A stretch of 64,000 nucleotides of DNA, taken from Paenibacillus methanolicus. Lineage in GTDB: Bacteria; Bacillota; Bacilli; Paenibacillales; Paenibacillaceae. Within the stretch, counting starts at the first letter, position 1. Each line of letters starts with the position of its first letter. The position numbers were made by a program, and so were the translations under genes. Shown in pieces: positions 51,679 to 60,756 of the stretch. The notes beneath the pieces are model-generated. The model was not told the origin of the DNA, made no database searches, and saw only the letters and a program-made list of their open reading frames with translations. The stretch lies in assembly GCF_008124765.1 (NCBI RefSeq), contig NZ_VNHS01000013.1:159521-223520 (forward strand). Reading direction: 5' to 3'.

Positions 51679-53352
51679 ATGGCAAACAATCGCGACGGCA
51701 AGATGCGCATACGGCTGAAGCTCGCAATGGGGATCGCAATGCTACTGTCCTTGTTGTTAACCGCATGCTCCGGCAATAACGGGGACGCCGGCAGCAAGGA
51801 CAAGACGGAGCCGACGCCAAGCGCCGTCGGCAATGCGGGCGGCACGGGCGAAAGCAAAGGCGGCGAGGGAGGGGATCAGCCGGCGTATCCGATGAATACC
51901 CAAGATACGTTCTCGTACTGGGCGCCCATTAACGGCAACCTGATTACCTTTGCGACGAATCTGGCGGAGGCGCCGATCGGCAAGGCTATCGCGGATGCGA
52001 CCGGCGTGAAAGTGACCTACATCCACCCGACCGACGGTCAAGCGGAAGAGCAGTTCAATTTGCTGCTCGCTTCCAGCAAGCTGCCGGACGTGCTGGAGTA
52101 TGACTGGAGCATCTATCCGGGCGGACCGGAGAAGGCGATCGCGGACGGCGTTATCGTGCCGCTGAACGATTTGATCGACCAATACGCGCCTAACCTGAAG
52201 AAGATGCTCGAAGCCGATCCGGAGCTGGATAAGATGGTGAAAACCGACAGCGGCCAATATTACGCTTTCCCGATGGTGCGCAACTCGGAAGGCGTCGTCT
52301 TCCGCGGACCGATGCTGCGCAAAGACTGGCTGGATGAGCTGGGGCTGCAGGCGCCTGTGACGGTAGACGATTGGCACTCGGTTCTGACGGCGTTCAAAGA
52401 GAAGAAAGGCGCGGTAGCCCCGCTGACGGCGCAATACGCCGGCAAAATGAACCTGCAGGACGCGTTCTTCGGCGCGTATAAAACGTCGCACGGCTTCTAT
52501 CTGGACGACGAAGGCAAGGTGAAATACGGCCCGCTCGATCCGCAATACAAGGATGTCATGACGTTGTTCCGCCAGTGGTATTCCGAAGGGCTGATCGATA
52601 AAGACTTCCCGATCGTCGAGCGCAACACGCTGGATAAGCGGATGCTAAACGGCGAGTCCGGCGCGACGGTTTCCTTGCTTGGCGGCGGCATGGGCAAATG
52701 GCTGGAGTCGGGCAAAGCCCAAAATCCGGCGTTTGATCTCGTGGCGGCTCCTTATCCGGTATTGAAAGCAGGCGACAAACCGTTCACCGGACAGCGCGAT
52801 TTCAAATATAACCCGAAAGCGAGCGCGGCCGTGACGACATCGGCCAAAGACTTGGAAACGATCGTCAAATGGCTGGACTTCGCGTTCAGCGAGCAAGGAA
52901 CCCTGCTGTACAACTTCGGCGTCGAAGGCGAAAGCTACACCCTGGTTAACGGCGTTCCGAAATTTACCGATATGATCGTGAAGAACGACAAGTACACGTC
53001 GCAGCAGATGTTGGCCCAATATACGGTTCCGAACGGTCCATATCCGATGCATGAGCTCAAATCGACCAACACCTTCCCGCAGCAGGACGAGGCGGTCCGG
53101 ATTTGGTCGGAGACCGATGCGGCGAAACATATCATGCCCGCGTTCATTACGCCTACCGTAGACGAGAGCAAGAAGGTCGCGCAGACGATGACGGCGATCA
53201 ACACGTATTTGGAAGAAATGTTCATCAAATTCATTATGGGCAACGAGCCGCTTGACAAGTTCGACGGCTTCGTCAAGCAGCTGGAAGAAATGGGCATTCG
53301 CGATGTCATCGCGATCTACCAGGGCGCCTTGGATCGCTACAACGACAGATAA
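51679..53352 (+). CDS. Sugar ABC transporter substrate-binding lipoprotein
   Basis: 557 residues. The signal peptide carries the lipobox LLLTAC (modified Cys near residue 31), then a Gly/Ser/Lys linker and a large type-1 solute-binding fold of the LplA/YtcQ type. These bind oligosaccharides, often derived from uronic-acid polymers, at the outer membrane face. ATG 51679 follows GGAGGGG. The earlier in-frame codons from 51601 are part of the promoter. A hairpin separates it from the permease genes. Confidence 0.93.
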   Translation: MANNRDGKMRIRLKLAMGIAMLLSLLLTACSGNNGDAGSKDKTEPTPSAVGNAGGTGESKGGEGGDQPAYPMNTQDTFSYWAPINGNLITFATNLAEAPIGKAIADATGVKVTYIHPTDGQAEEQFNLLLASSKLPDVLEYDWSIYPGGPEKAIADGVIVPLNDLIDQYAPNLKKMLEADPELDKMVKTDSGQYYAFPMVRNSEGVVFRGPMLRKDWLDELGLQAPVTVDDWHSVLTAFKEKKGAVAPLTAQYAGKMNLQDAFFGAYKTSHGFYLDDEGKVKYGPLDPQYKDVMTLFRQWYSEGLIDKDFPIVERNTLDKRMLNGESGATVSLLGGGMGKWLESGKAQNPAFDLVAAPYPVLKAGDKPFTGQRDFKYNPKASAAVTTSAKDLETIVKWLDFAFSEQGTLLYNFGVEGESYTLVNGVPKFTDMIVKNDKYTSQQMLAQYTVPNGPYPMHELKSTNTFPQQDEAVRIWSETDAAKHIMPAFITPTVDESKKVAQTMTAINTYLEEMFIKFIMGNEPLDKFDGFVKQLEEMGIRDVIAIYQGALDRYNDR

Positions 53353-53394
53353 CGCTTCACATCGTCCGTCGGCAGGCCGCAAGCCGCCGCGGGA

Positions 53395-53423
53395 GCAGGG
53401 GAATGGCGCGGGCCATCCCCTGC
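53395..53423 (+). promoter_or_regulatory. Intercistronic hairpin between binding protein and permease
   Basis: GCAGGGG(A)ATGGC pairs with GCCATCCCCTGC around a 4-nt loop; no T run. It probably stabilizes the upstream mRNA and lowers permease expression. Confidence 0.6.
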
Positions 53424-53458
53424 CGATTGATGCCGCATGCGGATAGGAGGAATAGGTG

Positions 53459-54412
53459 ATGGCTCGATTGAAGCCGGGACGCAGCAAAGTCGCGCATGCC
53501 GGGCGTCTGCCGCATCATATCGCGACAGACATCGTGAAGAACAAGTATTTGTATATCATGCTTACGCCGGTTTTGGCCTATTTCGTTATTTTTCATTATT
53601 TTCCGATGTACGGCGCGATTATCGCGTTCAAGGATTTTAACCCCCGGCTTGGAATCGGGGGCAGCGACTGGGCGGGACTGGCGCATTTCAAAGACTTTTT
53701 CGGCGGCATGTACTTTTGGCGGGTGTTAAAAAACACGTTGATGATTAGCTTGTACGATCTGCTATTCGGTTTTCCCGCTCCGCTTATTCTGGCCTTGCTG
53801 CTAAACGAGGTGAAGCATGCGCTGTTCAAGCGCTCGGTGCAGACGATCACGTATTTGCCGCATTTTATTTCGCTCGTCATTATATGCGGCGTGATCAAGG
53901 ATTTCACGAGCAGCGACGGCGTCATCAACGATATCATCGCTTTTTTCGGCGGCGAGCGCGTGACGATGCTGCTGGAGCCGTCTTATTTCCGGACGATCTT
54001 CGTTTCGTCGAATATTTGGCAGCATGTAGGCTGGGGGACCATCATTTATTTGGCCGCGCTGTCCGCGATCGATCCCGAGCAATACGAAGCTTGCAAGATC
54101 GACGGGGGCGGACGCTGGAAGCAGATGTTTCACGTGACGCTGCCCGGGCTGATGCCCGTCTTCATGATCTTGCTCATCCTGGACATCGGCCGAATTATGA
54201 GCGTCGGCTTCGAGAAAGTCATTCTGCTGTACAACCCGACCACGTATGTGACGGCGGATGTCATTTCCTCGTACGTGTACCGGATCGGGCTGCAAGATTT
54301 TCAATACAGTTTCAGCTCCGCCGTCGGATTGTTCAACTCCGTCATCAACTTCGCGCTCGTCGTCGGCTCCAACTGGATCAGCCGGAAGTTGAACAATACG
54401 GGCTTGTGGTAG
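53459..54412 (+). CDS. ABC transporter permease, LplB-like
   Basis: 317 residues, six membrane helices, preceded by a ~25-residue cytoplasmic N-terminus. The EAA loop (SAIDPEQYEACKIDGGGRWKQMFHVTLPG) contacts the ATPase, which is not encoded here and is probably the shared MsmX type. TAGGAGG lies 8 nt before ATG 53459; the GTG three bases earlier is possible. Confidence 0.92.
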   Translation: MARLKPGRSKVAHAGRLPHHIATDIVKNKYLYIMLTPVLAYFVIFHYFPMYGAIIAFKDFNPRLGIGGSDWAGLAHFKDFFGGMYFWRVLKNTLMISLYDLLFGFPAPLILALLLNEVKHALFKRSVQTITYLPHFISLVIICGVIKDFTSSDGVINDIIAFFGGERVTMLLEPSYFRTIFVSSNIWQHVGWGTIIYLAALSAIDPEQYEACKIDGGGRWKQMFHVTLPGLMPVFMILLILDIGRIMSVGFEKVILLYNPTTYVTADVISSYVYRIGLQDFQYSFSSAVGLFNSVINFALVVGSNWISRKLNNTGLW

Positions 54413-54424
54413 AGGAGGGTTCGC

Positions 54425-55300
54425 ATGCGAGTAAGCTTGGGTGAACGCATATTCCGAGTGTGCAACACGCTGTTTTTGTCCGCGCTCATGTTGGCAACGA
54501 TGTACCCGATCCTCTACGTGGCATTTGCTTCATTCAGCGAACCGGCGCAGATGATGGCGCATAAAGGCATCCTGTGGAAGCCGCTCGGCTTCTCGCTTGA
54601 TACCTACGAAGCGGTATTCAGCAACCCGATGATTCTGCTCGGCTACCGCAACACGTTATTCATCGTCGTTGTGGGCGTGGCGCTCAATTTGCTGCTCACT
54701 TCGTTCGCCGCCTACGCCTTGTCTAGAAAAACGCTGCGTTACCGCAAGCAGCTGACGTTGTTTATCGTGTTCACGATGTTTTTCGGCGGGGGCTTGATTC
54801 CGTTCTACTTGCTGGTCAAAGGCTTAGGCATCGCGGACACGCTGTGGGCGCTGATTCTGCCTACCGCCATTAGCGCGTTTAACCTCATTATTATGCGGAC
54901 GTCGTTCGAGGCGGTGCCGGACGCGCTGGAAGAATCGGCCAAGATCGACGGCGCCAACGACTTTGGCATTCTGTTCCGCATCTTCCTGCCGCTCTGCAAA
55001 CCGGTGCTTGCCGTGGTGGGCTTGTATTACGGGGTAAGCCACTGGAACTCGTGGTTTAATGCCATGATCTTCCTGCAGGATCGGTCGCTGTATCCGCTGC
55101 AGCTGATTCTGCGCGAAATCTTGATTATCGGCGAGGCGAACGCCATGGCGGAGGGCGCATCCCAGGATGAGATCATCATATTGGGCGAGACGTTGAAATA
55201 CGCCACCATTATGGTCGCGACGCTTCCGGTTTTCTTCGTATACCCGTTCTTGCAAAAGTATTTCGTGAAAGGCGCCTTGATCGGCGCGATCAAAGGTTAG
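54425..55300 (+). CDS. ABC transporter permease, YtcP/LplC-like
   Basis: 291 residues, six helices. EAA loop: EAVPDALEESAKIDGANDFGILFRIFLPLCKP. It pairs with the preceding permease for oligosaccharide uptake. GAGGAGGG precedes ATG. Confidence 0.92.
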   Translation: MRVSLGERIFRVCNTLFLSALMLATMYPILYVAFASFSEPAQMMAHKGILWKPLGFSLDTYEAVFSNPMILLGYRNTLFIVVVGVALNLLLTSFAAYALSRKTLRYRKQLTLFIVFTMFFGGGLIPFYLLVKGLGIADTLWALILPTAISAFNLIIMRTSFEAVPDALEESAKIDGANDFGILFRIFLPLCKPVLAVVGLYYGVSHWNSWFNAMIFLQDRSLYPLQLILREILIIGEANAMAEGASQDEIIILGETLKYATIMVATLPVFFVYPFLQKYFVKGALIGAIKG

Positions 55301-55321
55301 GAGAAAGGTGGAATTCAAAAG

Positions 55322-56452
55322 ATGAGCCAGGCACACGCGAAGCTGCACCCGACCGAGCTGTCGGCTTGGTGGTTTAAAGCGAAGTTGAAAGTCGATCGCA
55401 TGATCGAAGCGGGCTGGACCGAAGCGCCGCATGTTTCGGCAGCGGGCAAATATGACCAGATCAAAGTGGACCAGTGGATTTCGGGCTTCTGGCCGGGGAT
55501 GTTGTGGATTATGTACGATATGACCGGCGAGCAGCGTTATCGGGAGGCAGCGGAACCTTGGGACGAACGCATGGAGCAATGTTACCTGCGGGAGAACCAT
55601 TTCCACCACGATGTCGGCTTTCAGTTCCTGCCGACGTCGGTGATCCGCTACAAGCTGACCGGCGACCCGGACGCCCGGCGGCGCGGGCTATTCGCCGCCA
55701 ACTATCTGGCGGGCCGGTACAACCCGGCCGGACAGTTTATTCGAGCCTGGCCCCGCAATCAGACGGGGTGGTCGATCATCGATTCGATGATGAATTTGCC
55801 GCTTCTGTTCTGGGCGAGCGAAGAGAGCGACGATCCGCGCTTCAAGCATATTGCGGTCGCTCATGCGGATATGGTGCTTCGCTCGTTCATCCGCGACGAC
55901 GGCTCGGTGCATCATATCGTCATTTTCGATCCGGAGACGGGCGCGGTGGAGCGTTATGACGGCGGGCAGGGTTTCGCGCCGCAATCGTCCTGGTCGCGGG
56001 GCCAAGCGTGGGCGCTCTACGGGATGAGCTGCGCTTACCGCTATACGGGCGAAGCGCGTTACTTGAACGCCGCGAAGCGGGTGGCGCATTATTTCATCAG
56101 CGCATTGGCGGAAGATGACGTGCCGCATTGGGATTTTCGCGCGGCGGCCGACTTGACGGACGAACCGCGCGACACCTCGGCGGCCAGCTGCGCGGCATCC
56201 GGTCTGATCGATATCGCGTCGCAGGTGGCGCCCGAGGAAGCCGCTTTATATCAGCGCGCGGCCACGCGCATCCTGCGCTCGCTGTCGAACAACTACAGCA
56301 CGCTTGACCAGCCGGCGTATGAAGGCATCCTGCTCGGCGCGACCGGACATAAGCCGGTTAATTCCAACATCAACGTCTCGCTGATTTACGGCGACTATTA
56401 CTATATCGAAGCGTTGGCGAAGAGCCAAGGCTGGAGCCGGCGCGTTTTTTGA
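55322..56452 (+). CDS. GH88 unsaturated uronyl hydrolase
   Basis: Removes the 4,5-unsaturated uronic acid left at the non-reducing end by polysaccharide lyases. 376 residues, (alpha/alpha)6 barrel. Key acidic residues fit D97 (HHDVGF) and D154 (WSIIDSMMNLP), and SSWSRGQAWALYG is typical. No signal peptide, so cytoplasmic. It follows the permeases by 21 bp. Together with PL6 it suggests a glycosaminoglycan-like substrate rather than alginate. Confidence 0.92.
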   Translation: MSQAHAKLHPTELSAWWFKAKLKVDRMIEAGWTEAPHVSAAGKYDQIKVDQWISGFWPGMLWIMYDMTGEQRYREAAEPWDERMEQCYLRENHFHHDVGFQFLPTSVIRYKLTGDPDARRRGLFAANYLAGRYNPAGQFIRAWPRNQTGWSIIDSMMNLPLLFWASEESDDPRFKHIAVAHADMVLRSFIRDDGSVHHIVIFDPETGAVERYDGGQGFAPQSSWSRGQAWALYGMSCAYRYTGEARYLNAAKRVAHYFISALAEDDVPHWDFRAAADLTDEPRDTSAASCAASGLIDIASQVAPEEAALYQRAATRILRSLSNNYSTLDQPAYEGILLGATGHKPVNSNINVSLIYGDYYYIEALAKSQGWSRRVF

Positions 56453-56530
56453 GTGAGGGGAGGTGCGGACGGGTCGAAGGGAATGATTCAACAACCATCA
56501 ATTCATAACGGAAAGGATGAGGAATGAATC

Positions 56531-58825
56531 ATGAAAACCAAAAGCATGACGTGCTTGATCGTGTTCTGTATGCTGTTCGCGTTACTACCGGGAGCGGCGG
56601 GGGCAGCCGATGCGAAGTTCGCCATTGCCGGCTCCGGCGTGACGGCGAGCGGACATGACGGCAACGTGCCGGCCAACACGGTGGACGGCAATTTCGGCAC
56701 GCGCTGGTCGGCGAGCGGCGACGGGCAATGGATTCAGTACGATTTGGGCGTCAACCGCAACGTGTCCGCTATCAAAATTGCTTTTCTGAATGGATCCAGC
56801 CGCACGTCTACGTTTGATATTCTGACGTCTACGGACGGTTCCGCCTTCACGACCGTCAGCAGCGGCGTTACGAGCAACCTTGCGGAAGGCCTCCAAACCT
56901 TCGATTTCCCGGACGTCGATCCTGCCCGCTATGTGCGAATCGTCGGGCACGGCAATTCCTCCAACCTGTGGAACAGCTATACGGAAGTCGAGCTGTACGG
57001 CACCGCGAGCAGCCCTCCGACTGGCGCAAGCAAGCTGGCGATTACCGTGCCGCAGCTGATGGCCAGCGGAGATGACGGCAATATCGTCGCGCATACGATC
57101 GACGGCGATCCCGGCACGCGTTGGTCGGCGATTGGCGACGGCGAATGGGTCCAATACGGCCTTGGATCGAGCAAACGGGCGGAATACGTGAAGATCGCCT
57201 TCACCAACGGGGCGGAACGCGCGTTCACCTTCGATATCCAGACCTCCTACGATGGCTATAATTTCAGCACGGTTCTTGCGGGAGCGGTCAGCGGTTTGAG
57301 CAATGGTTTGCAGACGTTTGATTTTGCCGACGTTGCCCCTGTCCGGTACGTTCGTATCGTCGGTCACGGCAACTCGGCGAACGCCTGGAACAGCTTTGCC
57401 GAGGTCGAAATTTACGGGAGCGCTTCAAGCGGCGTCGGCAGCGAAGGAACGGTCGTCGAAGTGAGCACGTCCGCGCAGTTGGCTGCCGAGCTGGCAACCG
57501 CTTCGGCGGGCCGAACGATCGTGCTGGCCAACGGCACGTATTCGAACGCGAGCCCGTTCGCCGTGCTGAACAAAAACGGCACCGCGAGCGCGCCGATCGT
57601 CATTAAAGCGAAAAACCGCGGCCAGGCCATTATCTCGGGCGCTTCGGGTTTCCGCATTGAGAATGCCTCGCATGTGGCGCTGGACGGATTAAGGTTTACG
57701 AACACGACCAATGGCGCCGTGGTGTTGGAAGGCTCGCATCATGTGCGGGTAACTCGCAATACGTTCGCGCTGCCAAGCTCGGGCGGCGACCTGATGTGGC
57801 TGCAGGTGCGGGGGGCGAACAGCCATCATAACCGCATCGACCGCAACGACTTCGGGCCGAAGAGCGACACCAGCCCGCTGATCGCTTACGAAGGAGAGAA
57901 CGGCACGGGGCAAATTTCGCAATACGATATCATCGAATACAACTATTTCCATGATGTCGGCCCATGGGTAGACAACGGAAAAGAGACAATCCGACTCGGC
58001 TTGTCCGGTCTCACGCTCTCGCACGGCTATAATACGGTCCAGTACAACGTATTCGAGAATTGCGACGGCGAACCGGAGATCGTATCGGTCAAGAGCAGTA
58101 GCAACACGCTGCGCTTCAATACGTTCCGCACGTCGAAGGGCAGCTTGACGCTGCGGCACGGCCATAACAACAGCGTATACGGCAACTTCTTCCTCGGGGA
58201 CGGCGCGGAGACGGATCAGGAAGGCATCCGGATGTTCGGCAATGATCACAAGATTTACAACAATTACTTCGAGAATTTGACCGGCGAAGCCATCTATTTG
58301 CCGAACGGCGACTTCGACGGCGGTACCGCCGGTTCCCCTCCGAACCCGACGGTCGAAGAATTGCGCAAGCAATGGAAAGTGTACCGGGCGCTCATCGTCA
58401 ATAACACGATCGTAAACAGCACGACCGGCATCGTCATCGGCTCGGGCAAGGCGTATGCGCCGCAGGATTCCGTCGTGGCGAACAATATCGTGCGCAACGG
58501 CGCCGGCACGCTTTATTACGAGGCGGCGACGACGAACACGCTGTTCCAGGGCAACATCGGATATGGCAGCACCATCAGCAACGTATCGCGCAGCTCGGCG
58601 CAGATCCGAAACATCGATCCGCTGCTGACGACGGCGGGCGGTATCCAGAAGCTATCCGTGACCAGCCCTGCGATTAACGCCGCGGTGGGAACCTACGCGT
58701 TCGTACAGGCGGATATCGACGGCCAAATGCGGGCGACGACGGATGTCGGGGCGGATGAATATTCCGGCGCGCCTCTCCTGAATCGGCCGCTAACGGCCGG
58801 CGATGTGGGGCTAAACACGCCTTAG
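56531..58825 (+). CDS. Secreted PL6 lyase with two F5/8 type C (CBM32-like) domains
   Basis: 764 residues. Signal peptide 1-26 (ends GAAGAADA). Two discoidin-like carbohydrate-binding domains at ~27-158 and ~166-300, each opening DGNVPANTVDGNFGTRWSA or DDGNIVAHTIDGDPGTRWSA and ending EVELYG/EVEIYG. The PL6 beta-helix spans ~310-764, with NGKETIRLGLSG, ENCDGEPEIVSVKS and LTLRHGHNN matching the cytoplasmic paralogue. It is the extracellular depolymerase of this locus. AAAGGATGAGG precedes ATG. Confidence 0.92.
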   Translation: MKTKSMTCLIVFCMLFALLPGAAGAADAKFAIAGSGVTASGHDGNVPANTVDGNFGTRWSASGDGQWIQYDLGVNRNVSAIKIAFLNGSSRTSTFDILTSTDGSAFTTVSSGVTSNLAEGLQTFDFPDVDPARYVRIVGHGNSSNLWNSYTEVELYGTASSPPTGASKLAITVPQLMASGDDGNIVAHTIDGDPGTRWSAIGDGEWVQYGLGSSKRAEYVKIAFTNGAERAFTFDIQTSYDGYNFSTVLAGAVSGLSNGLQTFDFADVAPVRYVRIVGHGNSANAWNSFAEVEIYGSASSGVGSEGTVVEVSTSAQLAAELATASAGRTIVLANGTYSNASPFAVLNKNGTASAPIVIKAKNRGQAIISGASGFRIENASHVALDGLRFTNTTNGAVVLEGSHHVRVTRNTFALPSSGGDLMWLQVRGANSHHNRIDRNDFGPKSDTSPLIAYEGENGTGQISQYDIIEYNYFHDVGPWVDNGKETIRLGLSGLTLSHGYNTVQYNVFENCDGEPEIVSVKSSSNTLRFNTFRTSKGSLTLRHGHNNSVYGNFFLGDGAETDQEGIRMFGNDHKIYNNYFENLTGEAIYLPNGDFDGGTAGSPPNPTVEELRKQWKVYRALIVNNTIVNSTTGIVIGSGKAYAPQDSVVANNIVRNGAGTLYYEAATTNTLFQGNIGYGSTISNVSRSSAQIRNIDPLLTTAGGIQKLSVTSPAINAAVGTYAFVQADIDGQMRATTDVGADEYSGAPLLNRPLTAGDVGLNTP

Positions 58826-58841
58826 ATGCGATAGAGACGGG

Positions 58842-58876
58842 AGCCATGCCGGCGGTCGTTCCGCCGGCATGGCTAT
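58842..58876 (+). terminator. Long hairpin after secreted lyase gene
   Basis: Perfect 14-bp stem AGCCATGCCGGCGG with its complement, 5-nt loop, short ATTTC tract. Confidence 0.7.
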
Positions 58877-58925
58877 TTCGAACCATAGCTGTGTAGAGCA
58901 ACTGGCATAAGAGAGGTGAAGGGAT

Positions 58926-59942
58926 ATGCATACTAGCGACTTGCTGCCGGCTCCGCGCTACGGCGGCTTCCGCATGGATGGGTATTGGATATGGTGCGGT
59001 TCCGTCGTGCAAGGAGAGGACGGCAGATTCCATATGTTTGCCTCGCGCTGGCCGAAGACGCTGCCGATGCACCCCGGCTGGATGACGGCTTCGGAGATCG
59101 TCAGAGCGGACTCGGATACGCCCGAGGGACCGTACCGGTTCCGCGAGGTGGCGCTGCCGGCGAGGGGAGCGGAATACTGGGACGGACGCTGCACGCACAA
59201 CCCCCATATCGTGAAACACGGCAACAAATATTTGCTGTACTATACGGGCTCGACCCACCCGCTAGGCGATCCGGAGCCGCCCGGGAGTTTCGGGTTAACC
59301 GATCCGCAATGCATCGTGGCGCGGTCGAACAAACGGGTTGGCCTGGCGATCGCGGACAGCGTATTCGGTCCGTGGCGCAGAGCGGATGAACCGCTATTGC
59401 CGACGCGTCCCGGCCGATTCGACAGCTTCTTGACCTCCAATCCGGCGCCGTGCGTCCGGGAGGACGGTTCCGTGCTGCTGATCTACAAGGCGCGCCGCTA
59501 CGAAGGCAACCTGCACGGCGGCATGACGATCGGCGTCGCGCATGCCGACCATTACTCGGGGCCGTATCGGGTGCTGAGCGACGAGCCGGTGTTTCCTCCC
59601 GAGAAATTTCATATCGAAGACCCGTTCATTTGGCACACGGCCGAAGGATACCATTTGATCGCCAAAGACATGGAAGGACATTTATGCGGAGAGAAATACG
59701 GCGGCATCCGCGCCATGTCGCCGGATGGGCTGACATGGCGCTTGCACGCGCAGCCGCAAGGCTATTCCCGGACGGTGCGTTGGGATGACGGCACGGTGCA
59801 GACGCTGGGCAATCTGGAGCGCCCGTTCCTGTTATTCCAGAACGGCAAGCCGACTCATTTGTTCGCGGCCGTCTCGGACGGGCGCGACGGTTTTATGGAC
59901 GCTTGTGACACATGGAACATGGTGATTCCTTTAAAGCCATGA
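58926..59942 (+). CDS. GH43-like five-bladed propeller protein
   Basis: 338 residues. It has MDGYWIWCGSVVQGEDGRFHMFASRWP, NPHIVKHGNKYLLYYTGST, NPAPCVREDGSVLLIYKA and FHIEDPFIWHTAEGYHLIAKDM blocks, one per blade, as in GH43/GH117-type sugar hydrolases. No signal peptide. The likely role is removal of a side-chain or terminal sugar from imported oligosaccharides; specificity unknown. GAGAGGTGAAGGG precedes ATG. Confidence 0.8.
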   Translation: MHTSDLLPAPRYGGFRMDGYWIWCGSVVQGEDGRFHMFASRWPKTLPMHPGWMTASEIVRADSDTPEGPYRFREVALPARGAEYWDGRCTHNPHIVKHGNKYLLYYTGSTHPLGDPEPPGSFGLTDPQCIVARSNKRVGLAIADSVFGPWRRADEPLLPTRPGRFDSFLTSNPAPCVREDGSVLLIYKARRYEGNLHGGMTIGVAHADHYSGPYRVLSDEPVFPPEKFHIEDPFIWHTAEGYHLIAKDMEGHLCGEKYGGIRAMSPDGLTWRLHAQPQGYSRTVRWDDGTVQTLGNLERPFLLFQNGKPTHLFAAVSDGRDGFMDACDTWNMVIPLKP

Positions 59943-59961
59943 TACGCGAGGTGACTTATAG

Positions 59962-60210
59962 ATGAGCAACTACGCGGCTTCACACGAGCGTTATGCGACG
60001 ATGACGTATAATCGCTGCGGAAGAATCGGACTGAAGCTGCCGGCGATTTCGTTGGGGCTGTGGCATAATTTTGGCGGCGGGGACGCGATGGAGAATGGCA
60101 GGCTCATGCTGCGCCGCGCTTTCGACCTTGGCATCACCCATTTTGACCTGGCGAACAATTACGGGCCGCCGCCCGGCTCCGCCGAGGAGTCGTTCGGACA
60201 ATTGTGGCGC
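59962..60210 (+). pseudogene. Aldo/keto reductase, N-terminal fragment
   Basis: Begins with a good ribosome binding site (GAGGTG) and about 83 residues of an AKR: MTYNRCGRIGLKLPAISLGLWHNFGG and the GITHFDLANNYGPPPGSAEESFGQ block, with the catalytic Asp and Tyr. After RRDFA the similarity stops, and the frame runs on through unrelated sequence to a stop at 60291. About three quarters of the enzyme, including Lys and His of the tetrad, is missing. Only a fragment remains, fused by a deletion to the next remnant in another frame. Confidence 0.8.
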
Positions 60211-60211
60211 C

Positions 60212-60644
60212 GGGATTTTGCCGCTTCAATCCGTCCGGCGGTTGGCGGGAGGCGGGCGCCGTGCTTCAGGCGATGGCGATTATCGAGCTAGAGGGAGGCA
60301 TTCCGGTCCATTATTCATCGACGATCGCAACCAGAGGGCCGATGACCCCATGGTGCGGCGATTGGCATATTGAAGGAACGAAGGGAGTCCTCTTACTCCG
60401 TAATGGCAGCATTGCCGTACATTCGGAAGATGGGCACACGGAATATGGCGATATGCCGCAGCGCGACGCCTTGGACGAATTTCTCGCCTCTCGCGCGGAG
60501 AGCAGGGAATCGGAGACGAGCGCGAGCGACTACTTGCGGACGCAGGCGCTTGTCCATTATACGAATAGGGCTGCCGCGAGCGGAACGAGGACGACGATCA
60601 AGCTTCCGGTCAAGAAGGAACCGCGACAAGCCGAACGCGATTGA
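60212..60644 (+). pseudogene. Gfo/Idh/MocA oxidoreductase, C-terminal fragment
   Basis: Encodes roughly the last 140 residues of a Gfo/Idh/MocA dehydrogenase: the AVLQAMAIIELEGGIPVHYSST block, GPMTPWCGDWHIEGTKGVLLL, and the C-terminal ALDEFLASR...ETSASDYLRTQALVHYTNRAAASGTRTTI. The NAD-binding domain and the EKP motif are absent. No ribosome binding site; the only starts lie at the junction. It is in a different frame from the upstream fragment. Confidence 0.78.
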
Positions 60645-60756
60645 TCCCGACGCGGTTTGCATCGGCGGTTAAATGTAACAGCATAGCCCCTCCGGCTTCG
60701 GCGAACGCTATAATCGGGCAAAAAGCATGCTCGATCATACGAATGGAGGATGGTTC

